From NCBI GenBank assembly GCA_023212645.1, contig JALBYC010000017.1:1-64000 (forward strand): DNA of 64,000 nucleotides. The letters run 5' to 3'. Every line of letters begins with the position of its first letter. The stretch's first letter is position 1. The notes below the pieces were generated by a model. It was given only the letters and a program-made list of their open reading frames with translations. It did no database searches and had not been told where the DNA came from. This DNA is from Farysia itapuensis (lineage: Eukaryota; Basidiomycota; Ustilaginomycetes; Ustilaginales; Ustilaginaceae). The position numbers and the translations under genes were made by a program. Below, in pieces: positions 8,948 to 19,500 of the stretch.

Positions 8948-11602
8948 CTAAGACGCAGAAGCTGGCGTAGAGCTTAGCACATCAACGCCTCCCGCAGCAC
9001 TCGCGCTGCCATTTGTGGTCTTGCCTTTGCGTGCCAAGAGCTTGTCGATATATTCGCGTGCGAACGTCTTGATCTTGATGCGCTTTTCGTCAGTAAATTC
9101 GGTAAACGCAGCGCCTGTAGGCGGCGGCCATGATTTTGGATTCTTCATCTCCTTCGCTACGAGTATACTGGTCAACTCTTTGGCGTACTTTTTGAAAGAC
9201 TCTTTCTCGAGTCGGTCCTTATGCTTGGACATTTGACGGACAACCAGATCTCCCATGACTTTGCGCAGGTTCTTCTCATTTTTCGCTAAATCCGTCAGAG
9301 TGGGCGATGCTTCGGCGTCTGCACGGCCCGAAGGTGAGGGCTTTGGCCTTTTGTCTAATGGTTTAGACGAAGACGAGGATCTCTTCAGTGACGAGCCCAC
9401 GTTGACGGCGGGGACGTCTGCCTCCTTGGCAAGTCTCATGGCGGCTTCATCTGCGTCCCTGCGAGCTCGTTCCTCTTGCTCGTTTGCCTCTCGGATAATA
9501 TCCTCAATCGACTTGGCAGGAACTGCGGACTGCTGCTGAAAAGAAGAAACAAGACCAGGTAGCGATTTGGCCAGCGACGAGGAAAGGCTTGTGTTTTGGT
9601 CGGGCGTCCGGGGGCTGTGTGCGTAAGGATTCAGCCGAGATGGGGTATATGTGTCCGCTGTTCGCGCAGGGTCGCCTCTAGTCGTGCTGCGTTTTGAAAG
9701 AGAGGCTGGCGGTAAAGGCGGCGGCTTCCAGCTGGAATCACGCGAGTCCTGATCAGTCTTCAGAGCCTTTCCCAGCTCGGCTGACACAGCATTGGGTGCT
9801 TGAGCATCGTCGAATAGCAAAAGGTCATCCAAGTCATGCACTCGACGGCGGTCTACCCACGTTGCAACATCGGCGCCGTCCTTGTCTCCATCGATCGCAG
9901 CGTCAAGGTCCTTGCGAGCAATACGATACGTCATATCGAGTTTTTCCCATGCATCTAAGAGGTGATCAGCTCGTTCAGACACTTGTTTGTCTGGAGGTGG
10001 AGCAACGCCATGGAGACGATCCTCTTCGGTCAACAACGTCGCACAGTCGTCGAACTCGGATTCTTTGACCGTGATCTGTGCATTGTTTGCACCGTCGGTT
10101 TCGACTTTGATGGGTCGATAGTTGTCGACAACGGTGCGCACTTGTTCTTCGACGCCGCAGTCGACGACCTTGTTCCTAGCGATAAGAGGCCAACGGGCCA
10201 AAATGTTGATGATCAGGAGCACTATGTCGCGGTCATTCCACCATTGCTCGAGAAGGAATTGCATCAGGATGAAGCCGTGGAGCTTGACAAGAGTCTTTTG
10301 AACATCCACGTCACTCGTCATCTCCATACGGCGTAGCAACTTCTCGAGGATCTCCCTCTTTGGACCTGCTTGGCGCGCAGCCGTCATAACCTTGGTTGCT
10401 TCGTGTTCGAGCATAGGGCGCATCTGAGGAATGAAGTCAAGGTCCAGACGCTTGCCCTTCTTGCGGCGGGAGCCTTTCGCCTCGGTCTGCTCCACTTCAT
10501 CGGAAATGCCGAGAGCATCGAGGAAGAGATCGTCCATGCCACTCAGGTCGGTCTGCGTCTTACCTCCGAGCGTGCCTACGCAATTTGGCTCTCCACAGTA
10601 GCAATCTTGTGCATCGTTGCCGTATCGATCCACGTTGTAGTTGAATGTAAGCTCTTCACCTTTTTGGATATCACGCTTAGCAAAGATGCCCATCCGTAGG
10701 TGCTTGCCGACTTGCCATTTCGAGACATTGCAATTCGGGTTACAGCTATGATTGATGAAGCGGGCCTTGCCACCTTTTTTGGTGGCGTCGAGATACTCGC
10801 TTGGCTGCAGCATCATAAAGTAGAAATGACGGATGCCCTCGACGCGATACTGTTCCATGCGATCAAGAAAGGTGGCTTGGTTCATCACCTCGCCGACATA
10901 CTCGTAGACAAAGTCTTCTTTCTGGATGTCATGGATGGCTCTGAGCCCGAAGCCTTTCTTCTCTGTCTGAACAATTTCAATGGAAGCATACTGCCGTCTA
11001 TGAAAACGTTGATTCTTGCAGACCTTGCCGAAACGACACCGCGAGGCGGAACACTCGATCTGTGTCATGCGGTTGATGCAATTTGCTTCGTCGGTACATG
11101 CGATGCTCTCTTCGACAGTGTTTGGATGACAATCGCAAACCATGTAGTCGTCGAATTTTCCAGGAGGCCGACCAAGCTTCTTATCATGGTAATCGTTCTG
11201 TGGTATTTCTCTGAACGTTTCCATGGCAGCATCGGTAGCAATCGGCAGATGGTCAATAAGCTGTGGGGACGCAGACAGCTTCTTGTGCGATGTGAATTCG
11301 TGTTTCGCTGGAGAAACCGAGGCGTGCGGGGCCCGAGGCTCAGGGCTGTTCAAGACTGATTCGGCGGGAGGCGAAACTTTTAAATCTGGTTTCGTCATCT
11401 TCGTTCTCGGCGTGCGAGAATGCGGGGGTGGAGAGGGGGAAGGAGTGAATGCCGGAGGTGGGGGTTGTGCAGAGCTAGTTTCGGACGCCGGTGTCCAAGT
11501 CGAGGGTTCGAGATCGATGGACTGAGGGGTGCCTTGCAAGCTCTGATTCGTCTCACTCTTTGAAGCTGTTGATGGAGACGCTTTGGAGTTCATGGTGGCC
11601 AT
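8948..11602 (-). CDS. SET2: Histone H3 lysine-36 methyltransferase SET2
   Basis: An 884-residue nuclear protein that methylates H3K36 during transcription elongation while bound to the phosphorylated RNA polymerase II tail. Domains in order: a Ser/Pro-rich N-terminus; the AWS cysteine cluster (about 155-203, beginning MVCDCHP); the SET domain (about 205-325, with RFINHSCNPNC and ELTFNY); post-SET cysteines (CYCGEPNC, about 334-341); a charged middle region; and a C-terminal SRI domain (about 790-870, KYAKELTSILVAKEM) that binds the polymerase CTD. This order is diagnostic of SET2. The frame has no intron. ATGs at 11602 and 11593 (MATM) are the first in a sensible context; the open frame continues to 11830 without domain content. 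Confidence 0.93.
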   Translation of the reverse strand: MATMNSKASPSTASKSETNQSLQGTPQSIDLEPSTWTPASETSSAQPPPPAFTPSPSPPPHSRTPRTKMTKPDLKVSPPAESVLNSPEPRAPHASVSPAKHEFTSHKKLSASPQLIDHLPIATDAAMETFREIPQNDYHDKKLGRPPGKFDDYMVCDCHPNTVEESIACTDEANCINRMTQIECSASRCRFGKVCKNQRFHRRQYASIEIVQTEKKGFGLRAIHDIQKEDFVYEYVGEVMNQATFLDRMEQYRVEGIRHFYFMMLQPSEYLDATKKGGKARFINHSCNPNCNVSKWQVGKHLRMGIFAKRDIQKGEELTFNYNVDRYGNDAQDCYCGEPNCVGTLGGKTQTDLSGMDDLFLDALGISDEVEQTEAKGSRRKKGKRLDLDFIPQMRPMLEHEATKVMTAARQAGPKREILEKLLRRMEMTSDVDVQKTLVKLHGFILMQFLLEQWWNDRDIVLLIINILARWPLIARNKVVDCGVEEQVRTVVDNYRPIKVETDGANNAQITVKESEFDDCATLLTEEDRLHGVAPPPDKQVSERADHLLDAWEKLDMTYRIARKDLDAAIDGDKDGADVATWVDRRRVHDLDDLLLFDDAQAPNAVSAELGKALKTDQDSRDSSWKPPPLPPASLSKRSTTRGDPARTADTYTPSRLNPYAHSPRTPDQNTSLSSSLAKSLPGLVSSFQQQSAVPAKSIEDIIREANEQEERARRDADEAAMRLAKEADVPAVNVGSSLKRSSSSSKPLDKRPKPSPSGRADAEASPTLTDLAKNEKNLRKVMGDLVVRQMSKHKDRLEKESFKKYAKELTSILVAKEMKNPKSWPPPTGAAFTEFTDEKRIKIKTFAREYIDKLLARKGKTTNGSASAAGGVDVLSSTPASAS

Positions 11603-12249
11603 GGTCGCACTCAGCCCTATCTGGTGTCCCAGATCGACTGTGGTGTCGAGGCAGCGAGCGATGTGACGTGGACGCACAAACGCGCACTTGAATGAGTCTG
11701 ACAGGCGGTGTGATGTCTTTAAGGCTTGTACGTCGAAGCAGAGCGTCACGGAGTACAAGAGAAGGCGAGCATGCCAGACAGCGGCGAAATGGACAAAGTG
11801 TTGAAATACAGTGGGACGAGAGCAGTACACGAGTCGGTTGAGAATCCTCAGATTCTTCGTGATGCAGAAAGCCGGTCGACAGGAATGTTTGAAATTTGGC
11901 CTTTAGCGCCACAACTAGATGGCGACCTAGGCGCTGGGGGGCCTATGCGCGCGTGTGTTGGTTGAGGAGTGAGCAGAAGAGAGAGAGATGGGCAGTGTGC
12001 GCCACTTTGCGATCCACGGATTTTCTGGTTAGAGCTGAGCGATCGGGCAATCTCACTTTTTAACCGAATCGGGCCCGGAGATGCGAATTGGTGAGCGACG
12101 AAGCGGTCCAAACTGCCTGCAGACGGACGAGAGCTATCTCTTCTCCATAACATCAGCGACACCATGTCGACTTGCTCTTGAACACGTGCATCCCTCTCCT
12201 CGCTACAAGGCTCAAGCGCAGCATCAAGCATGAATCCCGTCTCTCAGAC
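11603..12249. other. Divergent intergenic region SET2/PAN3
   Basis: This 647-base region would contain both promoters. A GA repeat (GAGAGAGAGA, about 11979-11988) and pyrimidine-rich stretches near the PAN3 start are visible. There is no clear TATA box. A short upstream ORF starts at ATG 12163 and ends within 20 bases, before the PAN3 start. Confidence 0.5.
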
Positions 12250-14532
12250 ATGTATCAGTATTCACAACAAGCACATCAACAAAGGCAGCAATCTTCACCC
12301 TCTCTGAATGGAGCACTACCTCAAAAACCAGGCCGGCTTTCTGCGATACCTATCATCACTCCCCTGACCAACGAGACTTCGATCCCAAAACCACCCATCT
12401 CTCAGGCTGCTCACAATTCTCCGTTGGAATCTACCAGATCTCCCGGCCCAACCAATAGTCACCCCGCTCCCATGCGCAAACCATGTCGAAACATCGCCAT
12501 TTATGGCCACTGCAAGTACGAGAACGAAGGATGCCCCTTTGACCACACAGCGACTTCCTCCTCGCCTGCAAAAACTCCATCCATACCAGCACCTTTCGTC
12601 CCTGCCTCTGCCAAGGCTCGCAGTGCCGCGGCGCCTGCTAGCCCGTTCAAGGGTGCACTCAGTGCTCGGAATGTAGCAGCTGCAGTCTTTGTGCCAAAGA
12701 GCGCCGGAGGCTCATCTCCTTCCCTTTCTGCATCTACCCCAAGCCTATTGAGGAGGAACGAAGATGTAGCTGCCGGTGTTCAAGAAATGAGCATCGACGC
12801 GCCTACCGCATTCGGCAGCGGCAGAGCCACACCCATCTCGGGACAGATGAGCTACGAGAGCGATGCATTTGATCCCACGTACACGCATATGCCTCCAGAA
12901 GCGCACACTCAGATCCAGTCTCCAAGCAACGTCAACGCGGGACCAACATCTCGTGCTTACAACCCATACGAGCACATGAATGAGTTCGGCGATCCAGCAA
13001 CTGCTGGCGCTCCACCGGGCATGAGTATGGGTCCAGGCATAGAGTTTTATGGTGCAGGAGCACCTGCCAAGACTCGTCAAGCACTTCAGTACCACTTGTA
13101 TGCCCCGCCTCTGCCGCATGTCTCAAATCTTCATCCCCACCACCTCACCGCAAACGCCTTTTTCCTCAACCCGAATCAGCGGGAGGAGCTGCAGCGCAAG
13201 CAAGAAGCGATGCATGCCACTGTACCTCCACCCGAAATGGGTGGACCGCATCTGCCTGAAGAGCTGCACGTTTACCACTCGCTTGTTCCCCTTGAACATC
13301 CCGGTCCGAGCGCACCATCTTCCATGGGCATGCCGCCAGGTTTAATTGACCCTCGCATGGGTGCGCCAGGTGCGAGCGGCGCCACCGGAGCATCTGGCGA
13401 TCATAGCAAAGTGTTTGGTTACCGCAGCCACTCCTACAAGGCTACTTGCACGCTAGACGGCAAACGGTACGTTCTGAGACGCCTCGAGGGATTCCGTCTA
13501 CAATACGAGACTGCCATCGGTCTAGTTGAAAAGTGGAGACGCATCCGGCATCCAAGCATCGTCAGCGTTCGCGAGGCCTTCACCACCCGTGCATTTGGAG
13601 ATCAGTCGATTGTATTCGTGTACGACTACCATCCGCTTTCCAACACACTGTATGCGGAACACATGACCATCAAAGCACCTCAACCTGATCGTCGCACTGG
13701 TCGACTGCAGCCAGTCTCTATGCAGGTGCCGGAGCGGACGCTCTGGAGCTATCTCTGTCAGCTGGCTAGTGCGCTTCGCTGTGTTCACTCCAATGGCCTT
13801 GCGGCCCGCTGCATCGAAGCAAGCAAGATTCTTCGTACGGCCAAGAATCGCGTCCGCATCAACTGCTGTTCAATTTTTGACGTCATTGCTTATGATCCCG
13901 ACACAGTGTCCGACACACTGCAGGCACAGCAAGTCGAAGACCTATCAAACCTCGGCACTCTGGTGATCTCGCTTGGTTTGAACAGTATGTCGGCTGTCAA
14001 CGATGTCGCGTCGAGTCTGGTTATCTTTGCAGGACGCTATTCTGCCGAACTCAAGGATGTCCTGTCGTGGCTCGTGGGTCAAAGTGAAGGTCCCACACGC
14101 TCTGCGGACGCCTTGTTTGGCATGCTTGGCACTCACATGGTAGACGAGATGGACTCAGCCAACAACTACAACGATTTGCTCGAGAACTCGCTGTTGAAGG
14201 AGCTTGAAAATGGTCGGCTGGTACGACTTCTCTGCAAGTTTGGCTTCATCAACGAGCGACCTGAATTTGATCATGATCCGCGCTGGGCAGAGACAGGAGA
14301 TCGATACGTTATCAAGCTGTTCCGAGATCACGTCTTTCATGCTGTTGACGAAGCAGGGCGGCCTGTGGTGGACCTTAGTCACATTCTTACCAATCTCAAC
14401 AAACTGGACGCCGGCGTTGACGAAAAAATCATGCTCAGCTCGCGAGACGAGCACAGCTGCTTGGTCGTCAGCTACCGCGAAATAAAGAACTGCATCGAGA
14501 ACGCTTTCCAGGATTTGTCCCGTGCACGATAA
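12250..14532 (+). CDS. PAN3: PAN2-PAN3 deadenylase regulatory subunit PAN3
   Basis: A 760-residue cytoplasmic protein that recruits the PAN2 nuclease to poly(A)-binding protein and trims mRNA poly(A) tails. A CCCH zinc finger is at residues 79-99 (C79, C88, C95, H99). A PAM2-like linker region follows, then a kinase-like fold (about 385-640, from VFGYRSHSYKATCTLDGKRYVLRRLEGFR). Its active site is degenerate (the HRD region reads VHSNGLAARCIEASKIL), as expected for the PAN3 pseudokinase. The C-terminal knob (ENGRLVRLLCKFGFINERPEF, then HAVDEAGRPVVDLSHIL) is strongly characteristic. The ATG at 12250 is the first in frame; the upstream open stretch has no ATG. Confidence 0.93.
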   Translation: MYQYSQQAHQQRQQSSPSLNGALPQKPGRLSAIPIITPLTNETSIPKPPISQAAHNSPLESTRSPGPTNSHPAPMRKPCRNIAIYGHCKYENEGCPFDHTATSSSPAKTPSIPAPFVPASAKARSAAAPASPFKGALSARNVAAAVFVPKSAGGSSPSLSASTPSLLRRNEDVAAGVQEMSIDAPTAFGSGRATPISGQMSYESDAFDPTYTHMPPEAHTQIQSPSNVNAGPTSRAYNPYEHMNEFGDPATAGAPPGMSMGPGIEFYGAGAPAKTRQALQYHLYAPPLPHVSNLHPHHLTANAFFLNPNQREELQRKQEAMHATVPPPEMGGPHLPEELHVYHSLVPLEHPGPSAPSSMGMPPGLIDPRMGAPGASGATGASGDHSKVFGYRSHSYKATCTLDGKRYVLRRLEGFRLQYETAIGLVEKWRRIRHPSIVSVREAFTTRAFGDQSIVFVYDYHPLSNTLYAEHMTIKAPQPDRRTGRLQPVSMQVPERTLWSYLCQLASALRCVHSNGLAARCIEASKILRTAKNRVRINCCSIFDVIAYDPDTVSDTLQAQQVEDLSNLGTLVISLGLNSMSAVNDVASSLVIFAGRYSAELKDVLSWLVGQSEGPTRSADALFGMLGTHMVDEMDSANNYNDLLENSLLKELENGRLVRLLCKFGFINERPEFDHDPRWAETGDRYVIKLFRDHVFHAVDEAGRPVVDLSHILTNLNKLDAGVDEKIMLSSRDEHSCLVVSYREIKNCIENAFQDLSRAR

Positions 14533-14822
14533 GTTCATCCTCCCGGAACACTTTAGGCCAAATTCGTAGGGGTATCTGCCTCTCTATCCAAGCAATCTAC
14601 ATTAAGGATGATCTGTGTGGCCGGCAGTGTGATTGAGACCCAATTTTTGCAATGCAGACAGTCCTCCCATGCTCTTGCCTAGGTCGAGCAGCGAATTCCA
14701 TTTTGGTAATCGGGTGCCGATTCAAGTAGCTTTGCCCAGATGAGATAAGAAATTTGGCAGTTGCTCATTAGCTCCCCACTTATGTCAAGCAAATCGGTAA
14801 CGCTCTCGAGGCTACCAACATC

Positions 14823-15161
14823 ATGAGGCCGACTATGCTGAGGCAGAAGGATCTAACCCCGGTGCGGACGTTTGGAAAAGCCGCTGCGCAATGCTCTGCT
14901 CAGGTGAGTCTTGCTACTTCCGCCCCCTTGAACACTACATGTCACTGACTACCCTTTTTGGCTGGACGACAGGCGGGAGCTTACGGCAAGTGCGTCGCCA
15001 GCAAATACGAGAACGTGGAGCGCAACATGTGTCAGAAAGAATTCCTGGCCTTCAAAGCATGTGTTCAGGAAAAGGTACGTCTTCTAATGCCCGCAACAAG
15101 TGTCCTCCTATGCCGTACTGAGGCTTCGCTTCTCCTTGCATAGCTTGGTCGAAAGTGGTAG
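14823..15161 (+). CDS. NDUFAF8: NDUFAF8-like complex I assembly factor, twin-cysteine protein (3 exons)
   Basis: Exons 14823-14903, 14973-15074 and 15144-15161 join to a 66-residue protein. Introns of 69 and 69 nt have GTGAGT/ACAG and GTACGT/ATAG borders; the first has a CTGAC branch motif. The core AGAYGKCV-x11-CQKEFLAFKACV has the cysteine spacing and Y-G-x-C-V / C-x-x-E-F signature of human NDUFAF8 (C17orf89), a small mitochondrial protein that helps NDUFAF5 in complex I assembly. The N-terminus (MRPTMLRQKDLTPVRTFGKAA) is basic and could aid import. Other short CHCH-type proteins are alternatives, but the EFxAxxxC segment favours this family. No single long ORF covers the gene, so it is easily missed. 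Confidence 0.75.
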
Positions 15162-15593
15162 CTGCTTTACAAAGTATTCGGACTGCAAGTTTGGCTCGCA
15201 GGATCTGTCACTGTCTGAACAGGAGTCTACTACGGCATACACAGTCCGTGCCTGTCATCCTCTGGCGAAACTATTGATAGTTCCACAGGCACAAATGCAC
15301 ACCTGGCAGCCGTGTTTGCCCGTGTTTGCCCGTAGTAAACCGTCCCAAGCACCACGACAATCTTTGAGCAGACCAGACCTCATTGATCACCATGATCGCC
15401 TCTCAGCCTCGAGCTTTGGGTTTGTACCACTGATTGCAGGCAAGATCTCTCGCCGCAGCCTGGTCGGCGGCTTGTGTCAGACTGGCCTCCACACCAACAC
15501 TTTTTTAGGTAACGTTTTGCCAGTTCTTCTCAACGCAATATAGAGCTCGTCAATCTTTGTGCACTTCTCTGCCCGCACGACGAAGAACTGAAG
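15162..15593. other. Intergenic region upstream of the spliced unknown gene
   Basis: 432 bases, presumably 3' flank of the small assembly-factor gene and promoter of the next gene. A tandem duplication of CGTGTTTGCC occurs at 15311-15330. No TATA box or RNA gene is recognisable. Confidence 0.45.
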
Positions 15594-16463
15594 ATGAGCG
15601 AGACGGAAGTTGAAGAACTGAAAGAGAATCTTTTCGCATCGTCTGCTGCTCCGCCATGGCTGAAGGATCTCCTTGCAGTCGTTCCTAAAGGTCCGGCAGA
15701 GGTAGTGCCGCACAACAGACCGAGATTACCAGCTGTGTCCAACCTCATCGCTGATGCGTTCTTGCATCCGTCTCTGGAGGCCTGCCTGCATTTGATCAAC
15801 GTGAGTGCGCTCAAGCAATGAGCAATGGAAAGCGAGCTGACAGCCCTGGTGTTTCAGATGGACCTTTATTCTGCACATTTCCTCGTGCGTAAGGCACAAG
15901 GAGGTGCCAAATTCATGGACTGGCTCCACGCCATCTTGCACAAGCTCGAAGGGGACTTTCGAAACGCCAAGATGTGGTACACAGACCTGAGCAACTCGGT
16001 CTCCTGTCCCGCTTTTGCACAATTCTGGTCCACTTCAGACGACGGTCGTTCCAGACAAAGCTCGGTTGTCGACTTGACGGCAGCTCAACATACCGACCTG
16101 ATCGCCTTTACTTGTGCCAAGGCTGGAACATTCTTTCCCGAAAAGTATTATGAGTCGACAACCGCATCAGCTGACAAGATCGAGAAGAGTGGATCCGCGT
16201 TGTCTCTATCGGATCTGCAAGCCCTTGTGACCAATGAGGACCCCGACAACAGCAGGAAAGCTGGCCTTGTCATGCAGCTTGAGCTACTTTGGCTCCTACA
16301 TCGCATGCAGTCCGACTTTGGGTGGACCGCTATGGATGCTGCACAAACGACAGCTGCTTTCCAAGAACAATCTCGACGAGAAGACGTCGATCCACACGCC
16401 ACGCAGCGCAAAGATCAAGCTAAAGACATGGTGTTTGGTGCTTCAGGCCAACGAAAATTTTGA
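15594..16463 (+). CDS. Conserved-looking protein of unknown function (2 exons)
   Basis: Exons 15594-15800 and 15858-16463 join to a 270-residue protein. The 57-nt intron has a GTGAGT donor, CTGAC branch motif and TTTCAG acceptor, and removes a stop codon that would end exon 1 after six more codons. I do not recognise the family. The protein is soluble, with no signal peptide or membrane segment. Its most conserved-looking part is DWLHAILHKLEGDFRNAKMWYTDL (given here in outline: a helix with H, E-G-D and N-x-x-x-W-Y). The C-terminus is charged and probably disordered. The stop is 98 bases from that of RPO41 on the opposite strand. Confidence 0.72.
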
Positions 16464-16561
16464 GCCCTCAGCGATGCTGTACATTGCTACGAGTCTATGG
16501 TATGCGATGAAAGTGTAAAGTGGTGGGAGTGACTGACCGACTGTGAGTCGTGCACCTTTTT

Positions 16562-19500
16562 CTAGGAGAAAAAGTAGAGCGATCTCTTGATCTCGTTCAC
16601 GTCGAAAGAGCCTTTGGCAGGGATGGGAGGCAAGACATCGGCAAGATCCACGAACTTGGCCTTGTACTGCTCTCTCCAGCTTGGCTTAGTCGAAGTCTTT
16701 TTGCTCTGACTCGTCTGTACGGTTTGATCCAATGCGTCGATGTCTTGGCCTTCAATCATGCTAGCGGCTGGGTCGGCCTCGGGTGCCGATACCTCGCCCT
16801 GAGTCTCGGACACGTCGTCCGAATCCTCAGCAGATCGTGAACGGGTTTCAATGGTAACTTCACCGGTTTCGCCCTTGAGTCGTGAGACCTCGTCTTCTGG
16901 TAGAACATGCACAGCGTTTGCGGGGGGTTTTCTGCCTTTCTTGAGCGATGCAACGGGAACCTTGTATCCAGCGTACCGATCCAAGAATTCGGCGCGCAGT
17001 CTTTGCAAAACGTCTTGAGTGTGAAGTCGGATGAAAGTTTCTCTGATCATGTCAGACATGGTGTCAATGTCCGAAGCGTGGGTCCAGTAAGAGTCGTGCA
17101 CCGAAGCAAATGTCAATCCTGCTGCATGGCACTCAAGGGCCGTGAGGATCATGTGTGTCGCGTCAAGACTGTGGATGAAGTTGGGCGGGAAAGCGGACGC
17201 CTGCTTGCCTGGTGAGACTTCGGTGTTGGATGTGGGGTCCGAGATGTAGACGGTCTGCATCGACGTCATGACCTGACGCTTCTTTGCCTTGCGATAGGGC
17301 TGAACCACCGGCAGGCCGAGTGCAGTCGTCCAGATGACCGAAGTCATCTGCTCTTTTTCGATAAGCTTGGCCTTCATCATGGCTGCCTTTGGCTGTTCAC
17401 TCGATGATGCTCGCCGACCTTTTGGCATCTTGCTTCCATCGTGGGGTTCCACGGCCTCTTGGTACCGGGAGGGTGGGATCGACTTAGAGATCAGCCTTGC
17501 CGATAAGCTGAGCCAGTCTTGAATATGCTGTGCGCCAGAGAATAGATCGCCAATGCAGGACATGATGATTTTGGCCAAGTAGCTGGCTGCGTGGAACAAA
17601 CTCTCGGCAGGAAGATCTGCGCGATCAGAAAGCTGTCGTAGTACCTGGTTCTTGGCTCCGATGAAAGTAACACCATACACGGTGGTCATCACGGTCTGCT
17701 TGACGACTTTTCTGGTGACCTTGCCCTTCAACATCTTGGCCAATTCAACACCCATGTCAGCTTCCTTCTCCAGCACCTCGATCACCAAATCGGCCACACC
17801 CGAATAGACATCCGCAGGTCGATCTCCTCCTGCTAGATTGACCTGCTTGGCGCCTGCCAAATCGCCTCCGAGGGCAGCGTAGTGCTGAAGACCGTTGCAG
17901 GTTCCGTCCTGGTGGACTGGCAGGAAAGACTCGTACGCTTCCGGACCTTCAGGATGGTCCAGAGCAGACATGAGATCCTTGCAAGCTGCAAGGCATTGCC
18001 ACGGGTCGTCTGCCTTGAGCCACCACCGATTACCAGCAAGCGGGCGCTCTGCACTGTCGCGTATATCGGCCTCGTGATCAATAGCAAAGCGCTCCCGCTC
18101 CGCAAAGCTGGCTTTGTCATATCCGAACACGTTCGCAAGATGGATGCGCAACCAACGCAACCCCACGGCGCCCAATGGCTTGGACTCGGCAAACATCATG
18201 AGACCACGGCACAAATCGTTGCCAATGTGGTTGAGATGAGGAGGAATGGGGTAAGCTCGACCTCGGAAATCCAGGTTGTGCGGGAAATAAAATCGTTCCC
18301 CGAGGTAAGCTCTTGCGATCTCCATCTTGTAGTTGACGTCGCATCGCTGTGCGTGGTTGGAAGCACGTTGCTGATGCCACAGCTTACTTTTTGCAAGGAA
18401 ATTGGCGCGTACTTGCAGATCGTGATCGAAATTCTCTGGTCTTTCCGGTGCCGGTTGCTCCATTTCCACGGGCGGCATGTCGGCGAGGGCCTCGCCAGAG
18501 TTCCAAACCTCGGTCATGACGTCGAAGATTGGCTTGTTAATCATCCATGATGTGTTACCTAGCACATCAAGTGCAGCGAGCACTGCGTCCAGTTCGCCTC
18601 GATCGGAAGCTGTTTTGAAATACATGCCTTGCTCTGCACTGTCTTTGAATCGCATAGCACTCTGTCTGACTGAATAGTAGCCACCGGCGTCGTGTGAAGT
18701 CCAGGGCTTCGGCGGTACGAGCATGGGCAATTGTCGCGGATGCAAAGTCTCCTGAATGGAGTCCTTATCCATGCGTTTTGCGATCTCTTCATTGAGCTTG
18801 ATGACGCCCAGCTTCTTTCCGCCGATATACTGATATGCGGAGAATAGAGCTGGCTGCTCTTCCTCCCATTGAACACCATCTCGGTCTACTGCTCTGCGTG
18901 TGACCGTAGCAACTCGCATGAGTTTCTGAACCAAATATGCACCGACTCTCGCACGAATGCTCTGAGTCCACTTGGGAACAGTTGACAGCAAATCTACCTC
19001 GTCGCCTTCTTCTTGAATGTCCTTCATCTTCTTGCGCGCATCAAAATCGAGAAGTCCACGTTTGCGGATCAACGCCTGAACGTCTTGCGCTCTATGTGTC
19101 GTAGAGTTGGCCTTTCTGAGCGTCTCTGATTGATACTCCATCTCGATGGCTCTTCCTACTGACAAAAGAGTTCGGGTGGTCTTCATGCCGTCGGAGACGC
19201 CACCGCTGCCAGACTGGCGCATCACATCAAGGATAGTAATGAGGGCAAGTTTGGGCGCCGAAAGAAGTCGAAGGAAAGGCAAAATGTGTTGCTCGCTACC
19301 AGACGAGCTGTCCTCGGCCTGTTCATTAAGATTCCGCAAGTCTTCTTCCAGAGACACTTGCAGTTTGTTGTACCACTGCCACATGAAAATTTGCAAGTGC
19401 TTACTCTGCAGAGCTCCTGTAGCTTGCAAACCAAGGTCTTGCAGCCTTTCTGCGTGATGCTGCAGTCTGCGTCTCGCAGTCTCCAGTGCGCTGTGCTCGA

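Noticed and set aside
10700..11359. 219-codon plus-strand ORF inside SET2
   Set aside because: It lies fully within the SET domain coding region on the other strand and has no recognisable protein features.
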